64,000 bases of DNA from Alkalihalobacillus sp. TS-13 (GTDB lineage Bacteria; Bacillota; Bacilli; Bacillales; Fictibacillaceae), in NCBI RefSeq assembly GCF_019720915.1, contig NZ_JAHKSI010000001.1, positions 620,001 through 684,000 of the forward strand, written 5' to 3'. Shown here one piece after another: positions 37,408-46,860 of this stretch. The notes beneath the pieces were generated by a model. It saw nothing but the letters and a program-made list of their open reading frames with translations, was not told where the DNA came from and searched no databases. A program made the position numbers and the translations under genes. Each line of letters starts with the position of its first letter. Position 1 is the first letter of the stretch.

Positions 37408-38049
37408 TTAACTAGATGCATGAACCTTACTAGCATAATTATAAAGAGGGGTTAATGTATGGAATGTCTGATCCATTTTTGAAAGTAAGGCTTCCCCGTC
37501 TTGTAGAATTTGGTCATGATTCGGGATGTGAATCCCACAAAGTAATTCTGCTTTTTTGATATCTTTCAAACGGGTAGTCATTTTAGAAAATGTTTCTTCA
37601 TCAACCTCTGAATTAGGGATGGCGTCCGGCTTCGTATGATCAACTGACCAAACGAAATCATCTGGAATCTGTTTCAGGACCTCCTCCTGATGTTCACTAA
37701 GTATTTTTGCAAAATCCTTCTTTATTGGAGATTCATAAATTACTGCAAACCATACGAAGAGATGACTATCAAACAAACCGATTTGAAAGTGTGGAAGTTT
37801 TTTGTACCCACGTTTACTGTTTGCAAATGCTACCCAAGTATCATCTGGGGGATTCACAGTTCTCCTTGCATGTTTAGCCGTATGATAAAACATCTCATCA
37901 CCCGTAGCTGCAGATAGTGTCGGGGCAAAATGTTCACCTAATGTTTCAAGCTTTGGCCGAATTTGGTTTTGGATAGCTTCCATTCTTGCATCAAGCCCTT
38001 GAATGTTGAATACATTGAAATCCTGTTCTGTAAAACCATTGAAATTCAT
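37408..38049 (-). CDS. yktB: YktB, DUF1054 family protein
   Basis: 213 residues beginning [20 protein letters not shown], the conserved opening of UPF0637/DUF1054 proteins. Further marks are [16 protein letters not shown] and [19 protein letters not shown]. Function unknown; the fold is alpha/beta from a solved YktB structure as I recall. ATG 38049 follows GAGGTGA; the frame is open 43 codons further upstream, but that part is AT-rich and has no binding site. Confidence 0.88.
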   Translation of the reverse strand: MNFNGFTEQDFNVFNIQGLDARMEAIQNQIRPKLETLGEHFAPTLSAATGDEMFYHTAKHARRTVNPPDDTWVAFANSKRGYKKLPHFQIGLFDSHLFVWFAVIYESPIKKDFAKILSEHQEEVLKQIPDDFVWSVDHTKPDAIPNSEVDEETFSKMTTRLKDIKKAELLCGIHIPNHDQILQDGEALLSKMDQTFHTLTPLYNYASKVHASS

Positions 38050-38256
38050 GCGATTCACCTCGTTGTGTATATAAAAAGAGTGTAGCATACGAATATTGTG
38101 TATCAAAATGTTAAGCAGAATCAGGTAAATATAAACATTAAAAAAGTGGGAAGCTAAAAAAGAACATCGGAATTGCACGCCAATATTTCAGAATAGTATG
38201 ATAAAAACAAGCTTTGAAGTGTAAACAAAGTTAAAAGAAAAGGAGTGTGAGTTACC

Positions 38257-38445
38257 ATGAAACAAGTGATTCAAACGCTGAAATTAACGGAAGCTGAGCG
38301 TCGAATCCCAGTTCTTCGACTCGAAATCGATTATGAATTGGCAACTCTACACGAGGCACTCGTAGCGAAAAATACTGAACAAATCAAACGATCAAAGAAA
38401 AAATTAGAACGATTGAGACAAGAAATGTTACAATTAGAGGCATAA
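38257..38445 (+). CDS. Small helical protein, YkzI-like
   Basis: 62 residues, entirely charged helix (RRIPVLRLEIDYELATLHEA; IKRSKKKLERLRQEML), probably a coiled coil. It lies just upstream of suhB where B. subtilis has ykzI, so it may be its counterpart; sequence support is weak. AAAGGAG precedes the ATG. It has its own terminator. Confidence 0.7.
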   Translation: MKQVIQTLKLTEAERRIPVLRLEIDYELATLHEALVAKNTEQIKRSKKKLERLRQEMLQLEA

Positions 38446-38462
38446 TAATTGTAAATAGATAG

Positions 38463-38497
38463 AACGAACCTTTTACTTGCAGGGTTCGTTTTTTATG
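38463..38497 (+). terminator. Terminator of the YkzI-like gene
   Basis: ACGAACC / GGTTCGT stem with T-run TTTTTT. Confidence 0.88.
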
Positions 38498-38570
38498 GAC
38501 ACTTAGAGACTATCCATTTATGCTATCATTACAAAATACATACTGGACCGCACTTAAAAGGAGTGAGGAT

Positions 38571-39368
38571 GTGGCTATCAATTGGGATGATATACGGGAT
38601 CAAGCCGTGTCATGGGCAAATGAAGCTGGAGATGTGATCCGCAAATCCTTCGAAAAGGAATTGACTGTGGAAACGAAGTCGAATGCGGATGACCTGGTAA
38701 CAAACATGGATCGAGAAGTAGAACAATATTTGATTGATAAAGTTAGTGAAGCATACCCGCACCATAAAATACTAGGAGAAGAAGGTGTGGGTGAGGAAGT
38801 CTCATCTTTGGATGGGACTGTCTGGATCATAGATCCGATTGATGGAACGATGAATTTTGTCCATCAGCAAACAAATTTTGCTATTTCTATTGGTGTATAT
38901 CACGAGGGTGTCGGAATGGTGGGCGTCATATATAATGTCATTTATGATGAAATGTTCCATGTTGTGAAGGATAATGGCGCTTATCTGAATAATGTAAAAC
39001 TCCCTGATCTTGAAGAAGTTCCTATTGAAAAATCGATCATTGCCATCAATGCAACTTGGATTACGAATAACAAGCGAATTGATCCGGCACGATTAATACC
39101 AGTAGTTGATCGCTGCAGAGGGACACGATCGTACGGATCAGCAGCCATCGAGCTTGCATTCGTAGCCGCTGGACGATTGGATGCTTATATTACGATGCGC
39201 TTATCACCATGGGATTTCGCTGCTGGAAAGATTTTAATAGAAGAAGTGGGAGGGCGTGTCACGAATTTGTATGGCGAGCCTTTAAACATACTGGACAAGA
39301 ATTCGATATTTGCAGGTAAATCAGATCTTCATCAACAGATTTTGGATGAATACCTTACAAATGAATGA
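38571..39368 (+). CDS. suhB: Inositol-1-monophosphatase family protein (YktC)
   Basis: Mg-dependent phosphatase of 265 residues, the same length as B. subtilis YktC. Metal site motifs: GEEG (about 80), WIIDPIDGTMNFVH (about 87-100), and the late SPWDFAAGKILIEEAGG-type sequence (here LSPWDFAAGKILIEEVGG). The substrate may be inositol phosphate, NADP or another phosphomonoester. GTG at 38571 is chosen because AAGGAG lies seven bases upstream. The GNAT gene begins within its last codons. Confidence 0.9.
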   Translation: MAINWDDIRDQAVSWANEAGDVIRKSFEKELTVETKSNADDLVTNMDREVEQYLIDKVSEAYPHHKILGEEGVGEEVSSLDGTVWIIDPIDGTMNFVHQQTNFAISIGVYHEGVGMVGVIYNVIYDEMFHVVKDNGAYLNNVKLPDLEEVPIEKSIIAINATWITNNKRIDPARLIPVVDRCRGTRSYGSAAIELAFVAAGRLDAYITMRLSPWDFAAGKILIEEVGGRVTNLYGEPLNILDKNSIFAGKSDLHQQILDEYLTNE

Positions 39369-39837
39369 ACGGAAAATGACAGAAGATGATTCAGAAGTTC
39401 TCTTGGAATGGCTTAAACAATCCCCGCAATGGCTAGCCGAAGAGGGATTGATAAAGGAAGAAATGGACCTTCAGAGGACAAAGGTATGGATGTCCCTTTA
39501 CGACAAGTATGATGGTGTCTGGTTGATGTGGGAGGAAAATCATACTCTCAAGGGGCTCAGCTTTCATATCTTAAACGCTCCCTCAAATAATCAAATTTGG
39601 ATCGGCATGATCATGGTGAATCCCAAATATAGACGAAGAGGGTATGGATGTTCGATATTGCATCACTTATGCAAGAAATTGGAACAGAAGGATCATAAAA
39701 TCGTATTTACTGCATGTCCATTTCAACGAGTAGGGTGGCTTCGTTTTCTCGCTACGTGTGGTTTTGAACAAATTGGCACTGAGACTACCCCAACAGATAA
39801 AAGATATACCAAATTAGCCAAACCGTTAGGCGAATAA
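39361..39837 (+). CDS. GNAT family N-acetyltransferase
   Basis: About 158 residues with a GCN5-type fold. The acetyl-CoA loop is YRRRGYGCSILHHL (about residues 82-95) and the last strand holds GWLRFLATCGFEQIG. The acceptor is unknown. The start overlaps the suhB stop codon; an ATG five codons upstream (39346) is an alternative, and neither has a strong binding site, so translation is probably coupled to suhB. Confidence 0.8.
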   Translation: MNERKMTEDDSEVLLEWLKQSPQWLAEEGLIKEEMDLQRTKVWMSLYDKYDGVWLMWEENHTLKGLSFHILNAPSNNQIWIGMIMVNPKYRRRGYGCSILHHLCKKLEQKDHKIVFTACPFQRVGWLRFLATCGFEQIGTETTPTDKRYTKLAKPLGE

Positions 39838-39906
39838 AAAACAGGGAATCCTCTGATCGGTCATAAGAATAAATTCGATCAAAGGTAATTCCCTGTTTTA
39901 CTTTTT
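39838..39906 (+). terminator. Terminator after the suhB-GNAT operon
   Basis: Long hairpin: outer stem AAACAGGGAAT / ATTCCCTGTTT and inner GATCG / CGATC, followed by TTTTACTTTTT. Confidence 0.85.
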
Positions 39907-40225
39907 GGCTTTGTTATTCTACTTTATTGTGATTTTTGAGAGATTCACTCTCTTTCCACAAGCAAACGAAAAGCGGAAGCGAACCGATTAGTCACGTAGG
40001 ACACTGGGAAACTGGACGAGGAGGCTCGAACCAAACAAAGACTTGGTCTGCGTGGGCTCACTCATAAGGATATCAAACAATGTGTCGACCGCCGCAGGAA
40101 GTTGAAGAGATCCATGTGACTGGTCGCTAGACATCACTTCCCTGCATTAATCCACTTCCGTAAGGCCTCCTAACTTGCACAGGATCTCAGTAACTTCCTG
40201 TACAACATTCCATTACCAATAAACT
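39907..40225 (-). repeat. Family I repeat, near-complete copy
   Basis: It begins GGCTTTGTTATTCTACTTTA directly on the terminator T-run, continues CTCTCTTTCCACAAGCAAAC, GAAAAGCGGAAGCGAACCGA, GGAGGCTCGAACCAAACAAA, GTGTCGACCGCCGCAGGAAG and GACTGGTCGCTAGACATCAC. The distal end (after GCACAGGATCTCAG) is lost or diverged, with no matching inverted end. No gene. Confidence 0.8.
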
Positions 40226-40243
40226 TTTGGAAAACAGCCGTTT

Positions 40244-40435
40244 TCAAAGGTTATTCCGGTTTTCATCTCTGAATTTTTTCTTCAGTTTAAATCCTATCCC
40301 CATAAGAATGAAAGTAGCAGCCAGTGCAATAACTGCAAGCAGGATGCTTTGTTCTCCAATAGCTACACCAATCAATGCGATATTAAAAGTCACTAAAATC
40401 GAAATTAGAATGAAAATGATGGATTGTTTATTCAT
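40244..40435 (-). CDS. ylaF: YlaF-like small membrane protein (DUF5325)
   Basis: 63 residues with two hydrophobic segments (IIFILISILVTFNIALIGVA; LLAVIALAATFILMGIGF) and a basic tail KLKKKFRDENRNN. It corresponds in size, topology and position (before typA) to YlaF of B. subtilis. The ATG at 40435 is used because AGGAGG lies six bases upstream. Function unknown. Confidence 0.75.
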   Translation of the reverse strand: MNKQSIIFILISILVTFNIALIGVAIGEQSILLAVIALAATFILMGIGFKLKKKFRDENRNNL

Positions 40436-40544
40436 GGTCAACCTCCTAGAACCTAGTGTATCGAAAAATGAGTGAAAGAAAAAGTTTATTATTTATGTTA
40501 TAATAGGAAAGTTGAATTTAATTAGGTTGACACCATTAAGAGGA

Positions 40545-40604
40545 TGTTCAAAAAGTCATCAACGATAATGTTTATATACAGTGTGATTCGCCACTTTTTG
40601 AACA
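40545..40604 (+). promoter_or_regulatory. Perfect 12-bp hairpin in the typA leader
   Basis: TGTTCAAAAAGT and ACTTTTTGAACA flank a 36-base loop, ending about 10 bases before the AAGGAG of typA. A TATAAT at 40499-40504 could place the transcription start upstream, putting the hairpin in the leader. It resembles dispersed GTTCAAAAAGTC repeats seen in Bacillus genomes. Confidence 0.6.
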
Positions 40605-40626
40605 CACATATTAAGGAGAGATTGAA

Positions 40627-42468
40627 GTGAATCTTCGAGAAGAACTACGCAATATAGCGATTATTGCCCACGTAGACCACGGGAAAACAACATTGGTCGA
40701 TCAAATGCTCCACCAATCAGGAACGTTCAGAGATAATGAACAAGTCAGTGAGCGTGCGATGGATTCCAATGATTTGGAAAAAGAACGTGGAATTACGATT
40801 TTGGCTAAAAATACAGCAATCAATTATAAGGAAAAGCGAATTAACATCATGGATACACCAGGACACGCAGATTTCGGCGGTGAAGTAGAACGTATCATGA
40901 AAATGGTAGATGGTGTTTTACTCCTTGTTGATGCGTATGAAGGATGTATGCCGCAGACACGATTCGTTTTGAAGAAGGCACTTGAGCAGAAATTGACACC
41001 GATCGTGGTCGTCAATAAGATCGACCGCCCATTTGCACGTCCCGTTGAAGTTGTAGATGAAGTCCTTGATTTATTCATCGAGTTAGGGGCTGACGATGAT
41101 CAACTTGAATTCCCTGTTGTCTATGCTTCTGCTTTGAACGGTACAGCAAGCCTGGATCCTGAACAGCAAGATGAAGACATGACAGCAATTTTTGAGTCGA
41201 TTTTGGAAAATATTCCTGCACCTGTGGATACAAGTGAGGAACCTTTGCAATTCCAGGTTTCGTTATTGGATTACAATGACTATTTAGGTCGTATTGGAAT
41301 CGGCAGGGTGTTCAGAGGAACGATCAAAGTCGGACAAAGTGTCGCCTTGATGAAGTTGGATGGTTCTGTCAAAAAGTTTAGGGTGACAAAACTATTCGGT
41401 TTCTTAGGACTGAAACGAGTAGAGATCGATGAAGCGAAATCAGGAGACTTGGTTGCGGTATCTGGAATGGAAGAAATAAACGTCGGTGAAACGGTATGTC
41501 CAGAGAATGATCAGGATCCGCTTCCAATCCTTCGAATTGATGAACCAACAATCCAAATGACTTTCCTTGTAAACAACAGCCCATTTGCTGGCCGGGAAGG
41601 AAAGTATTTGACAAGCCGTAAAATCGAAGAGAGACTGAATCAACAACTTGAGACAGATGTCAGCTTACGAGTTGAAAACACGGATTCTCCTGATGTATGG
41701 ACTGTTTCAGGACGTGGAGAGCTTCATCTATCGATTTTGATCGAAAATATGAGAAGAGAAGGCTATGAACTACAGGTATCTAAACCTGTTGTTATCATCC
41801 GTGAAATCGATGGCCAAAAATGTGAGCCCGTCGAACGCGTACAAATCGATGTGCCTGAAGAGCATACTGGTGCGATCATGGAGTCGCTTGGTGAACGTAA
41901 AGGCGAAATGGTCAATATGGTCAATCATGGAAACGGTCAAGTAAGACTCGAATTCCTTGTACCTGCCCGTGGATTGATCGGTTACACGACAGAGTTTTTG
42001 ACGTTGACCCGTGGATATGGGATCCTGAATCATTCCTTCGACAGCTATCAGCCCTATATCCAAGCAAAAATTGGCGGCCGTCGTGAAGGTGTTTTAGTTT
42101 CGATGGAATCCGGTAAAGCGTCTCAATATGGAATCATTAATGTTGAAGATCGTGGAACAATTTTTGTTGAACCTGGAACAGAAATTTATGAAGGTATGAT
42201 CGTTGGAGAGCACAATCGGGAAAATGACATCACAGTCAACCTGACAAAAGTAAAACAGCTGACAAATATGCGTTCAGCAGGTAAAGACAATACAGTATCG
42301 ATGAAGAAGGCTCGCGTGATGACACTTGAGGAAGCACTTGAATATTTGAATGATGATGAGTATTGTGAAGTCACACCAGAATCAATTCGTTTGCGTAAAA
42401 AAATACTGGATAAGAATGAACGCGAACGGTTAGAGAAGAAGAAAAAGCTGGCACAGCAAAATTCTTAA
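40627..42468 (+). CDS. typA: Ribosome-associated GTPase TypA/BipA
   Basis: Translational GTPase of 613 residues affecting 50S assembly and stress growth. GTP-binding motifs: [10 protein letters not shown] (14-23), [13 protein letters not shown] (about 76-83) and NKIDR. Domain order follows EF-G (G, II, III, V) plus the BipA C-terminal domain with [18 protein letters not shown] start after AAGGAG. ylaH follows 21 bases later. Confidence 0.96.
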   Translation: MNLREELRNIAIIAHVDHGKTTLVDQMLHQSGTFRDNEQVSERAMDSNDLEKERGITILAKNTAINYKEKRINIMDTPGHADFGGEVERIMKMVDGVLLLVDAYEGCMPQTRFVLKKALEQKLTPIVVVNKIDRPFARPVEVVDEVLDLFIELGADDDQLEFPVVYASALNGTASLDPEQQDEDMTAIFESILENIPAPVDTSEEPLQFQVSLLDYNDYLGRIGIGRVFRGTIKVGQSVALMKLDGSVKKFRVTKLFGFLGLKRVEIDEAKSGDLVAVSGMEEINVGETVCPENDQDPLPILRIDEPTIQMTFLVNNSPFAGREGKYLTSRKIEERLNQQLETDVSLRVENTDSPDVWTVSGRGELHLSILIENMRREGYELQVSKPVVIIREIDGQKCEPVERVQIDVPEEHTGAIMESLGERKGEMVNMVNHGNGQVRLEFLVPARGLIGYTTEFLTLTRGYGILNHSFDSYQPYIQAKIGGRREGVLVSMESGKASQYGIINVEDRGTIFVEPGTEIYEGMIVGEHNRENDITVNLTKVKQLTNMRSAGKDNTVSMKKARVMTLEEALEYLNDDEYCEVTPESIRLRKKILDKNERERLEKKKKLAQQNS

Positions 42469-42489
42469 TGAAAAAAGGAGACGGTACCA

Positions 42490-42807
42490 TTGGAAGTAGA
42501 TATCAACGAACGTCTTCAGTTCTTTGCTAAACTTTACAATGTCGATACGAATCCTGAAGTCGGTATGTGGTTTTTATATTTGACCGTACTACTATTATCG
42601 ATCGTCGTTTTCAAACTTGGTTTTTCAAGGAAATTACCAGTGTTGAAAGCGGCAGTGGTTTATATATTCCTTGGACTCGGCTGTACGGTTCTGACTTTTT
42701 TTGCTGTATTCCTTCCTGTAACAGAAGGGTTAATGGTTGCGGCAGCGATTTTGATCATTTATAAAATTAGATTACACCAATCGAAGAAAGAAGAACAAAG
42801 CCAATAA
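42490..42807 (+). CDS. ylaH: YlaH-like membrane protein
   Basis: 105 residues with three hydrophobic segments ([52 protein letters not shown]). The length and the [11 protein letters not shown] and [16 protein letters not shown] blocks match B. subtilis YlaH. TTG start with AAGGAG nine bases upstream. It is probably co-transcribed with typA. Function unknown. Confidence 0.88.
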   Translation: MEVDINERLQFFAKLYNVDTNPEVGMWFLYLTVLLLSIVVFKLGFSRKLPVLKAAVVYIFLGLGCTVLTFFAVFLPVTEGLMVAAAILIIYKIRLHQSKKEEQSQ

Positions 42808-42813
42808 ATTATT

Positions 42814-42849
42814 AAAGGGGCTGACTTGATTTTAAGTCAGTCCCTTTTT
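42814..42849 (+). terminator. Terminator of typA-ylaH
   Basis: AAAGGGGCTGACTT / AAGTCAGTCCCTTT stem followed by TT-rich sequence. Confidence 0.93.
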
Positions 42850-42882
42850 AAACTTAAAGAAAGTTGTGATCGGAGGTATTTG

Positions 42883-43152
42883 ATGAATTTACAAGATGCT
42901 TTGTATAATTGGCTAACAATCAAGAAGGTTTCTGATGAAAGAAAAGATGACCAAGCTGCAAAAGATACGTTGGATTTCTTTGAAGAAATCCTTAGGGATG
43001 ATCATGCAGTTACCGCCATTCAAATTGAACAGGAACCTCCCTTTTATATCATCCACTATAAAATAGAGGGTAAAGACTATAAAAAGCAATTTCCAATCGA
43101 GTTGATCGATGCGTTATATGAATCGATTGAATCTGAACCTAAATATAATTAG
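42883..43152 (+). CDS. Uncharacterised 89-residue protein between ylaH and ylaI
   Basis: Soluble, acidic protein beginning MNLQDALYNWLTIKKVSDER. A helix is followed by predicted strands (YIIHYKIEGKDYKKQFP). I do not recognise the family. CGGAGG precedes the ATG at 42883; the frame is open upstream into the ylaH terminator, so the later start is clear. It lies alone, converging on ylaI. The coding appearance is good. Confidence 0.7.
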   Translation: MNLQDALYNWLTIKKVSDERKDDQAAKDTLDFFEEILRDDHAVTAIQIEQEPPFYIIHYKIEGKDYKKQFPIELIDALYESIESEPKYN

Positions 43153-43192
43153 GCTGTGGTCTTAGTTAGTATAAAAAACTATAATGAATTGA

Positions 43193-43393
43193 TTACCACG
43201 TTTCTTCTTTAGAGGAGTGGCGGTAAGTTATAAAGTTTTCTGACGTCTTCCGATCTTCTGTCCGTTCTTTTATCCTTGAATGGCAAGACTCGCACATATA
43301 TGTGTGTATCGGTCTGTTTCTTAGTTTCTTAGCTAAAGGGCTTTGATCTTCGAGTTTTTCGATTTTATCACATAAGACACATTTGACACGCAT
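43193..43393 (-). CDS. ylaI: YlaI-like zinc-ribbon protein
   Basis: 66 residues with two CxxC pairs, VKCVLCDK and YMCESCHSR, around LAKKLRNRPIHTYMC, the pattern of B. subtilis YlaI. A zinc knuckle is likely; a nucleic-acid role is only a guess. ATG 43393 is preferred, with AGAGGTGG just upstream; a GTG three codons earlier is inside that site. Confidence 0.85.
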   Translation of the reverse strand: MRVKCVLCDKIEKLEDQSPLAKKLRNRPIHTYMCESCHSRIKERTEDRKTSENFITYRHSSKEETW

Positions 43394-43587
43394 TTTGTCC
43401 ACCTCTTTCTACAACAAGTATACCATGAATAGGTGGTAACGTATAAGCTACTCGGTGAAGGTATTGATGGTTATCTGTAGAAGGTATATATATCATTGAT
43501 CGATCAACACTATGATAGATTGAAAATTATGCGTTCATGAGGAACAAGGAATCCGCCGTTTATCATGGTAGAAAAGGAGCTGGTAAG

Positions 43588-44043
43588 ATGGCAACGAAAA
43601 GTTTATCATCATTGAACGAAACGCAATTTCGCTTACTACAAAAAGAGTGCTATGTAATAGTGAATACTGTAGATCCTGTTGAACATACTCCATATGTCAA
43701 TGCTATCTCCTGGGTATATGCACCTGATGTTGAAACAATCGTTTTTGCAGTGGATTCCCGCTCTAAAGCGGTCGCTAACATCGAGTCGAATGAAAACATT
43801 TCTATTACGTTGATTGAAGACGAAACCACCTCCGTCATCAATGGAAAAGCTCAAATTGTACAGGAACGAATGGACTCCGTACCAATCAAACTGTCAATGA
43901 TCAAAGTACAAATTTCAGAAATTAGAGATGCTATGTTTTATGGAGCAAAGATATCTCAGCCACCTCAATATGAAAAGACCTATGATGCCCAGGCTGCGGC
44001 ACGACTTGATAAGCAAGTCATGAATGCGTTGAAAAAGAATTGA
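43588..44043 (+). CDS. Pyridoxamine 5'-phosphate oxidase-fold protein (YlaL-like)
   Basis: 151 residues of the FMN-binding split-barrel fold. Marks: YVNAISWVYAPDVETIVFAV (second strand pair) and DSRSKAVANIESNENISITL (the flavin phosphate region), then INGKAQIVQERM. The N-terminal PYVNAISW plus AVDSRSKAV is typical of small general stress/flavin-reductase-like proteins. The position fits YlaL of the yla cluster, but I cannot confirm it. AAAAGGAG lies before the ATG at 43588. Confidence 0.78.
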   Translation: MATKSLSSLNETQFRLLQKECYVIVNTVDPVEHTPYVNAISWVYAPDVETIVFAVDSRSKAVANIESNENISITLIEDETTSVINGKAQIVQERMDSVPIKLSMIKVQISEIRDAMFYGAKISQPPQYEKTYDAQAAARLDKQVMNALKKN

Positions 44044-44120
44044 ATTTAGTTCTGAATTGCAAACTTCTGAAGGAACAGTGAGTCACGTTGCAGGTTAACT
44101 ATTATAAGTATTAAACGATA

Positions 44121-44168
44121 AAAAACGGCTATCCAAAAAGTGTTTGACACTTTAGGATAGCCGTTTAA
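44121..44168. terminator. Bidirectional terminator between the PNPOx-fold gene and ylaJ
   Basis: AAAACGGCTATCC / GGATAGCCGTTT outer stem and an inner AAAGTGT / ACACTTT stem, between convergent genes. Confidence 0.9.
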
Positions 44169-44183
44169 GTTAATATATGGTAT

Positions 44184-44807
44184 TTATCTTGTTTCTTTAA
44201 TTTTATTTGGATCACTAGGTGTGCTTTTTCCTTGTTTTTGCTGTTGATTTTGGAGTTTCTTCTCTTCGTCCTTAGGAATACTCTTATCATTTTTACGTAC
44301 AGGGTCTGGTTCTTTTTTGTTGATTTGACCCGGAATCTCAGGCATAAGCCGACCTGTGATGGCTGCTAATTCTTCAAGTATTCCGCCAATAGGTTGACCG
44401 GCACTTATTTGTCGTCCCATTTCTTGCAAACGAGCATATATGTCAGGATCAGCTGTAATGACAGCATTTGCCCCATAAGGATCATGTTGGAGAGCTTCAG
44501 CTACACTATACTTGATCGACCCTACTCTGGACCGGTCGATGTGATCAGCAACATCGATTCCAACGACAGCATACTTTCCGAGAACGACCGCAGTCGCATC
44601 CTTGACATCAGGTTCCCTTGTCGCAATATCTACAAGTCGTTTTGAAATTTGTCTAGAGCTCTTACGCTCATCTTTGTTATATTCGACACTTTGCTTTACT
44701 TCAACTCGTTTTTCATTATTACCTAAGCTTTCGTCATTTTTATTATTTTGACATGAGATCAACAATACCACACATAGCGTAACCAAGAAATAAGGAAGTT
44801 TCCGCAA
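44184..44807 (-). CDS. ylaJ: YhcN/YlaJ family sporulation lipoprotein
   Basis: 207 residues. A signal with lipobox LLISC is followed by an N/K/E-rich linker and the YhcN/YlaJ domain: REPDVKDATAVVLGKYAVVG, DRSRVGSIKYSVAEAL and DPYGANAVITADPDI. The C-terminal 50 residues are K, Q, P and N-rich. YhcN proteins are made in the forespore, so a spore membrane location is likely. TTG start with AAAGGATG upstream; a nearby ATG is out of frame. Confidence 0.88.
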   Translation of the reverse strand: MRKLPYFLVTLCVVLLISCQNNKNDESLGNNEKRVEVKQSVEYNKDERKSSRQISKRLVDIATREPDVKDATAVVLGKYAVVGIDVADHIDRSRVGSIKYSVAEALQHDPYGANAVITADPDIYARLQEMGRQISAGQPIGGILEELAAITGRLMPEIPGQINKKEPDPVRKNDKSIPKDEEKKLQNQQQKQGKSTPSDPNKIKETR

Positions 44808-44929
44808 CGTTGTTCATCCTTTCATATAACTCAAGTTACGGTTATTCTTCGTATATTCTTCTATCTTTATTCAAATGGACATAGGTTATTGTGAGAGCTC
44901 ATGTCTTCAATAAAAAAGGGTTGACCCTA

Positions 44930-45195
44930 ACATATGATCACTTGAAATTCACTCCCTTTCCGCGGGCAAACGAAAAGCGGAAGCGACCCGATTATTCACG
45001 CAGGTCACTGGAAAACGGACGAGGAGGCTGTCGCCGCCGCAGGAAGTTTGAAGTGATCCAAGTGACTGGTCACTGATCTAGACATCACTTCCCTGCATTT
45101 ACCCACTTCCGCGAGGCCAGTCTGTTTCCTCATAAACTGTTGTTTTTATGTTTGTAATACTCTCACTTTCCGAAAGCTTTCAGCACCTTCCTGTA
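44930..45195 (-). repeat. Family I repeat copy
   Basis: GAAATTCACTCCCTTTCCGC, GGGCAAACGAAAAGCGGAAG, GGACGAGGAGGC, GTCGCCGCCGCAGGAAGTTT, GATCCAAGTGACTGGTCACT, GACATCACTTCCCTGCATTT and CCACTTCCGCGAGGC appear in the order of the reverse complement of the complete copy. About 45 bp (GAACCAAACAAAGACTTGG ...) are deleted. No supported gene. Confidence 0.8.
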
Positions 45196-45207
45196 CAACA
45201 AAAAACC

Positions 45208-45699
45208 TTATTTTACAATGATTCGGTTGATGTCACGGATAGGATCGTTTTGGTTCGAGCCATCTCCATAATAAAAATGCACCGGTCCATCTGTTAGAGG
45301 TTTTCCGTTGAGTGAAAAACCGAGGATTCCGCCTTTAGCTTCTTCTATCGAGAGGGGTATAACCTTATCTGTGGATGTATGCAATTCAATGGCTTTAGCA
45401 TTGGTCGGTTTCGCATTTTCGAGGAAGGGATTTAACGGAATACCATAGGATTTCGTAAATAACTCATCCTTATTATAACGAATCTTATTTTCGTTTGTTT
45501 GAGTAGGTACTTTGGCTCCTTCGGTCCGTTCTCTGTCCCAATGCTGTGACACGTCCTTTGTATATGAATCTTCATGCTCAATTTTTTCTTCGTTGAAATA
45601 TGTACTCAAATCAACTTTTCTATCGTCAAAAATCCAGACACCTGGGTCAAGTGTGATCGGGTATGTGACCTTACCTTTAATCAAAACGATGGATTCCAT
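45208..45699 (-). CDS. Uncharacterised 163-residue protein
   Basis: A soluble protein beginning MESIVLIKGKVTYPITLDPG, with VWIFDDRKVDLSTYF, a hydrophilic middle, and a conserved-looking end GFSLNGKPLTDGPVHFYYGD then NDPIRDINRIIVK. I do not recognise the family. It is predicted to be mostly beta. AAGGAGTG lies eight bases before the ATG at 45699. It lies between ylaJ and glsA, where B. subtilis has ylaK and ylaL, but it is not a PhoH-like ATPase. Confidence 0.7.
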   Translation of the reverse strand: MESIVLIKGKVTYPITLDPGVWIFDDRKVDLSTYFNEEKIEHEDSYTKDVSQHWDRERTEGAKVPTQTNENKIRYNKDELFTKSYGIPLNPFLENAKPTNAKAIELHTSTDKVIPLSIEEAKGGILGFSLNGKPLTDGPVHFYYGDGSNQNDPIRDINRIIVK

Positions 45700-45841
45700 C
45701 TTATTCACTCCTTAAAAAAATTCAGTATTAAGTATAACGTTCCCTCTTCATTTTGTCACATTAGGGTATAGTACTACTAATAGAAGAAGTGACTATAGTT
45801 ACTATACGCAGCAGGTGACAATTTGGAGGTGTTCTTATTTC

Positions 45842-46771
45842 ATGTATTGCGAAACAGATGAAGAATTGTTAGAACTAGTTGAGCGTGCAAGAAAATATAC
45901 AGAACAAGGGAAAGTTGCAAGTTATATTCCTGCACTGGAAAGAGCGGATCAATGTGATTTATCGCTGGCTCTTTACTATACGAATGAAAAATGTGTAAAG
46001 GCAGGCGATGTTGAAAAGAAGTTCACTCTTCAAAGTGTGTCGAAGGTATTGTCCCTGGCCTTGGCCATCATGGACCGTGGAGAAGATGAAGTCTTCCAAA
46101 AAGTAGGAATGGAACCCACTGGAGATCCATTCAACTCAATTGCGAAGTTGGAAACACAAGTGCCAGCAAAGCCTTTGAATCCAATGATCAATGCTGGAGC
46201 ATTAGTGGTGACAAGCATGATTTACGGTAAATCAGTCCATGAAAAGCTTGGGCGGTTATTAGCTCTCGTACATGATATGACCAATAATTCAAGTATCGAT
46301 ATCGACGAAGAGGTTGCCCAATCGGAATTTGATACAGCTAACCTTAACCGTTCATTGTGTTACTTCATGAAACAGCATGGCATCGTCCAGGGCGATGTAG
46401 ACGAATTGATCGAGTTATACACGAAGCAGTGTGCGATACAAGTGACTTGTGTGGATTTGGCCCGGATCGGGATGATCCTAGCGAACAAAGGGCAAGATCC
46501 TGAGACTAACCGCAGGATCTTGCCTGAGCGGATTGCAACCATTGTAAAGACATTCATGGTGACATGTGGAATGTATAATGCATCCGGGGAATTTGCGATT
46601 CAGGTGGGAATCCCATCAAAAAGCGGCGTTTCTGGAGCAATTCTTGGTCTTGTTCCACCATCAATAGGAATCGGTGTATACGGCCCTTCTCTGAATGATA
46701 AAGGGAACAGTATTGGTGGGGTGAAATTGCTTGAAATGCTATCCCAACGTTATGATTTAAGCATATTTTAA
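45842..46771 (+). CDS. glsA: Glutaminase
   Basis: Hydrolyses glutamine to glutamate and ammonia. The 309-residue serine-dependent beta-lactamase-fold enzyme has FTLQSVSKVLSLALA (catalytic S-x-x-K, about residues 60-64), PLNPMINAGALV (about 107-118), and KSGVSGAILGLVPP. The length equals B. subtilis YlaM (GlsA2). ATG 45842 follows TTGGAGGTG. It is followed 89 bases later by ylaN. Confidence 0.94.
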   Translation: MYCETDEELLELVERARKYTEQGKVASYIPALERADQCDLSLALYYTNEKCVKAGDVEKKFTLQSVSKVLSLALAIMDRGEDEVFQKVGMEPTGDPFNSIAKLETQVPAKPLNPMINAGALVVTSMIYGKSVHEKLGRLLALVHDMTNNSSIDIDEEVAQSEFDTANLNRSLCYFMKQHGIVQGDVDELIELYTKQCAIQVTCVDLARIGMILANKGQDPETNRRILPERIATIVKTFMVTCGMYNASGEFAIQVGIPSKSGVSGAILGLVPPSIGIGVYGPSLNDKGNSIGGVKLLEMLSQRYDLSIF

Positions 46772-46860
46772 GGAGATGCTGTTTGATTTGTGTTGCAATT
46801 TAGGCTTTTAAACGATAGTATAGGTAATAGAGAGAGGCACTTGGAACGGAGGGATTCGAT

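Noticed and set aside
44891-45076. Arginine-rich open frame of 61 codons
   Set aside because: It is caused by the GC-rich family I repeat; no binding site.
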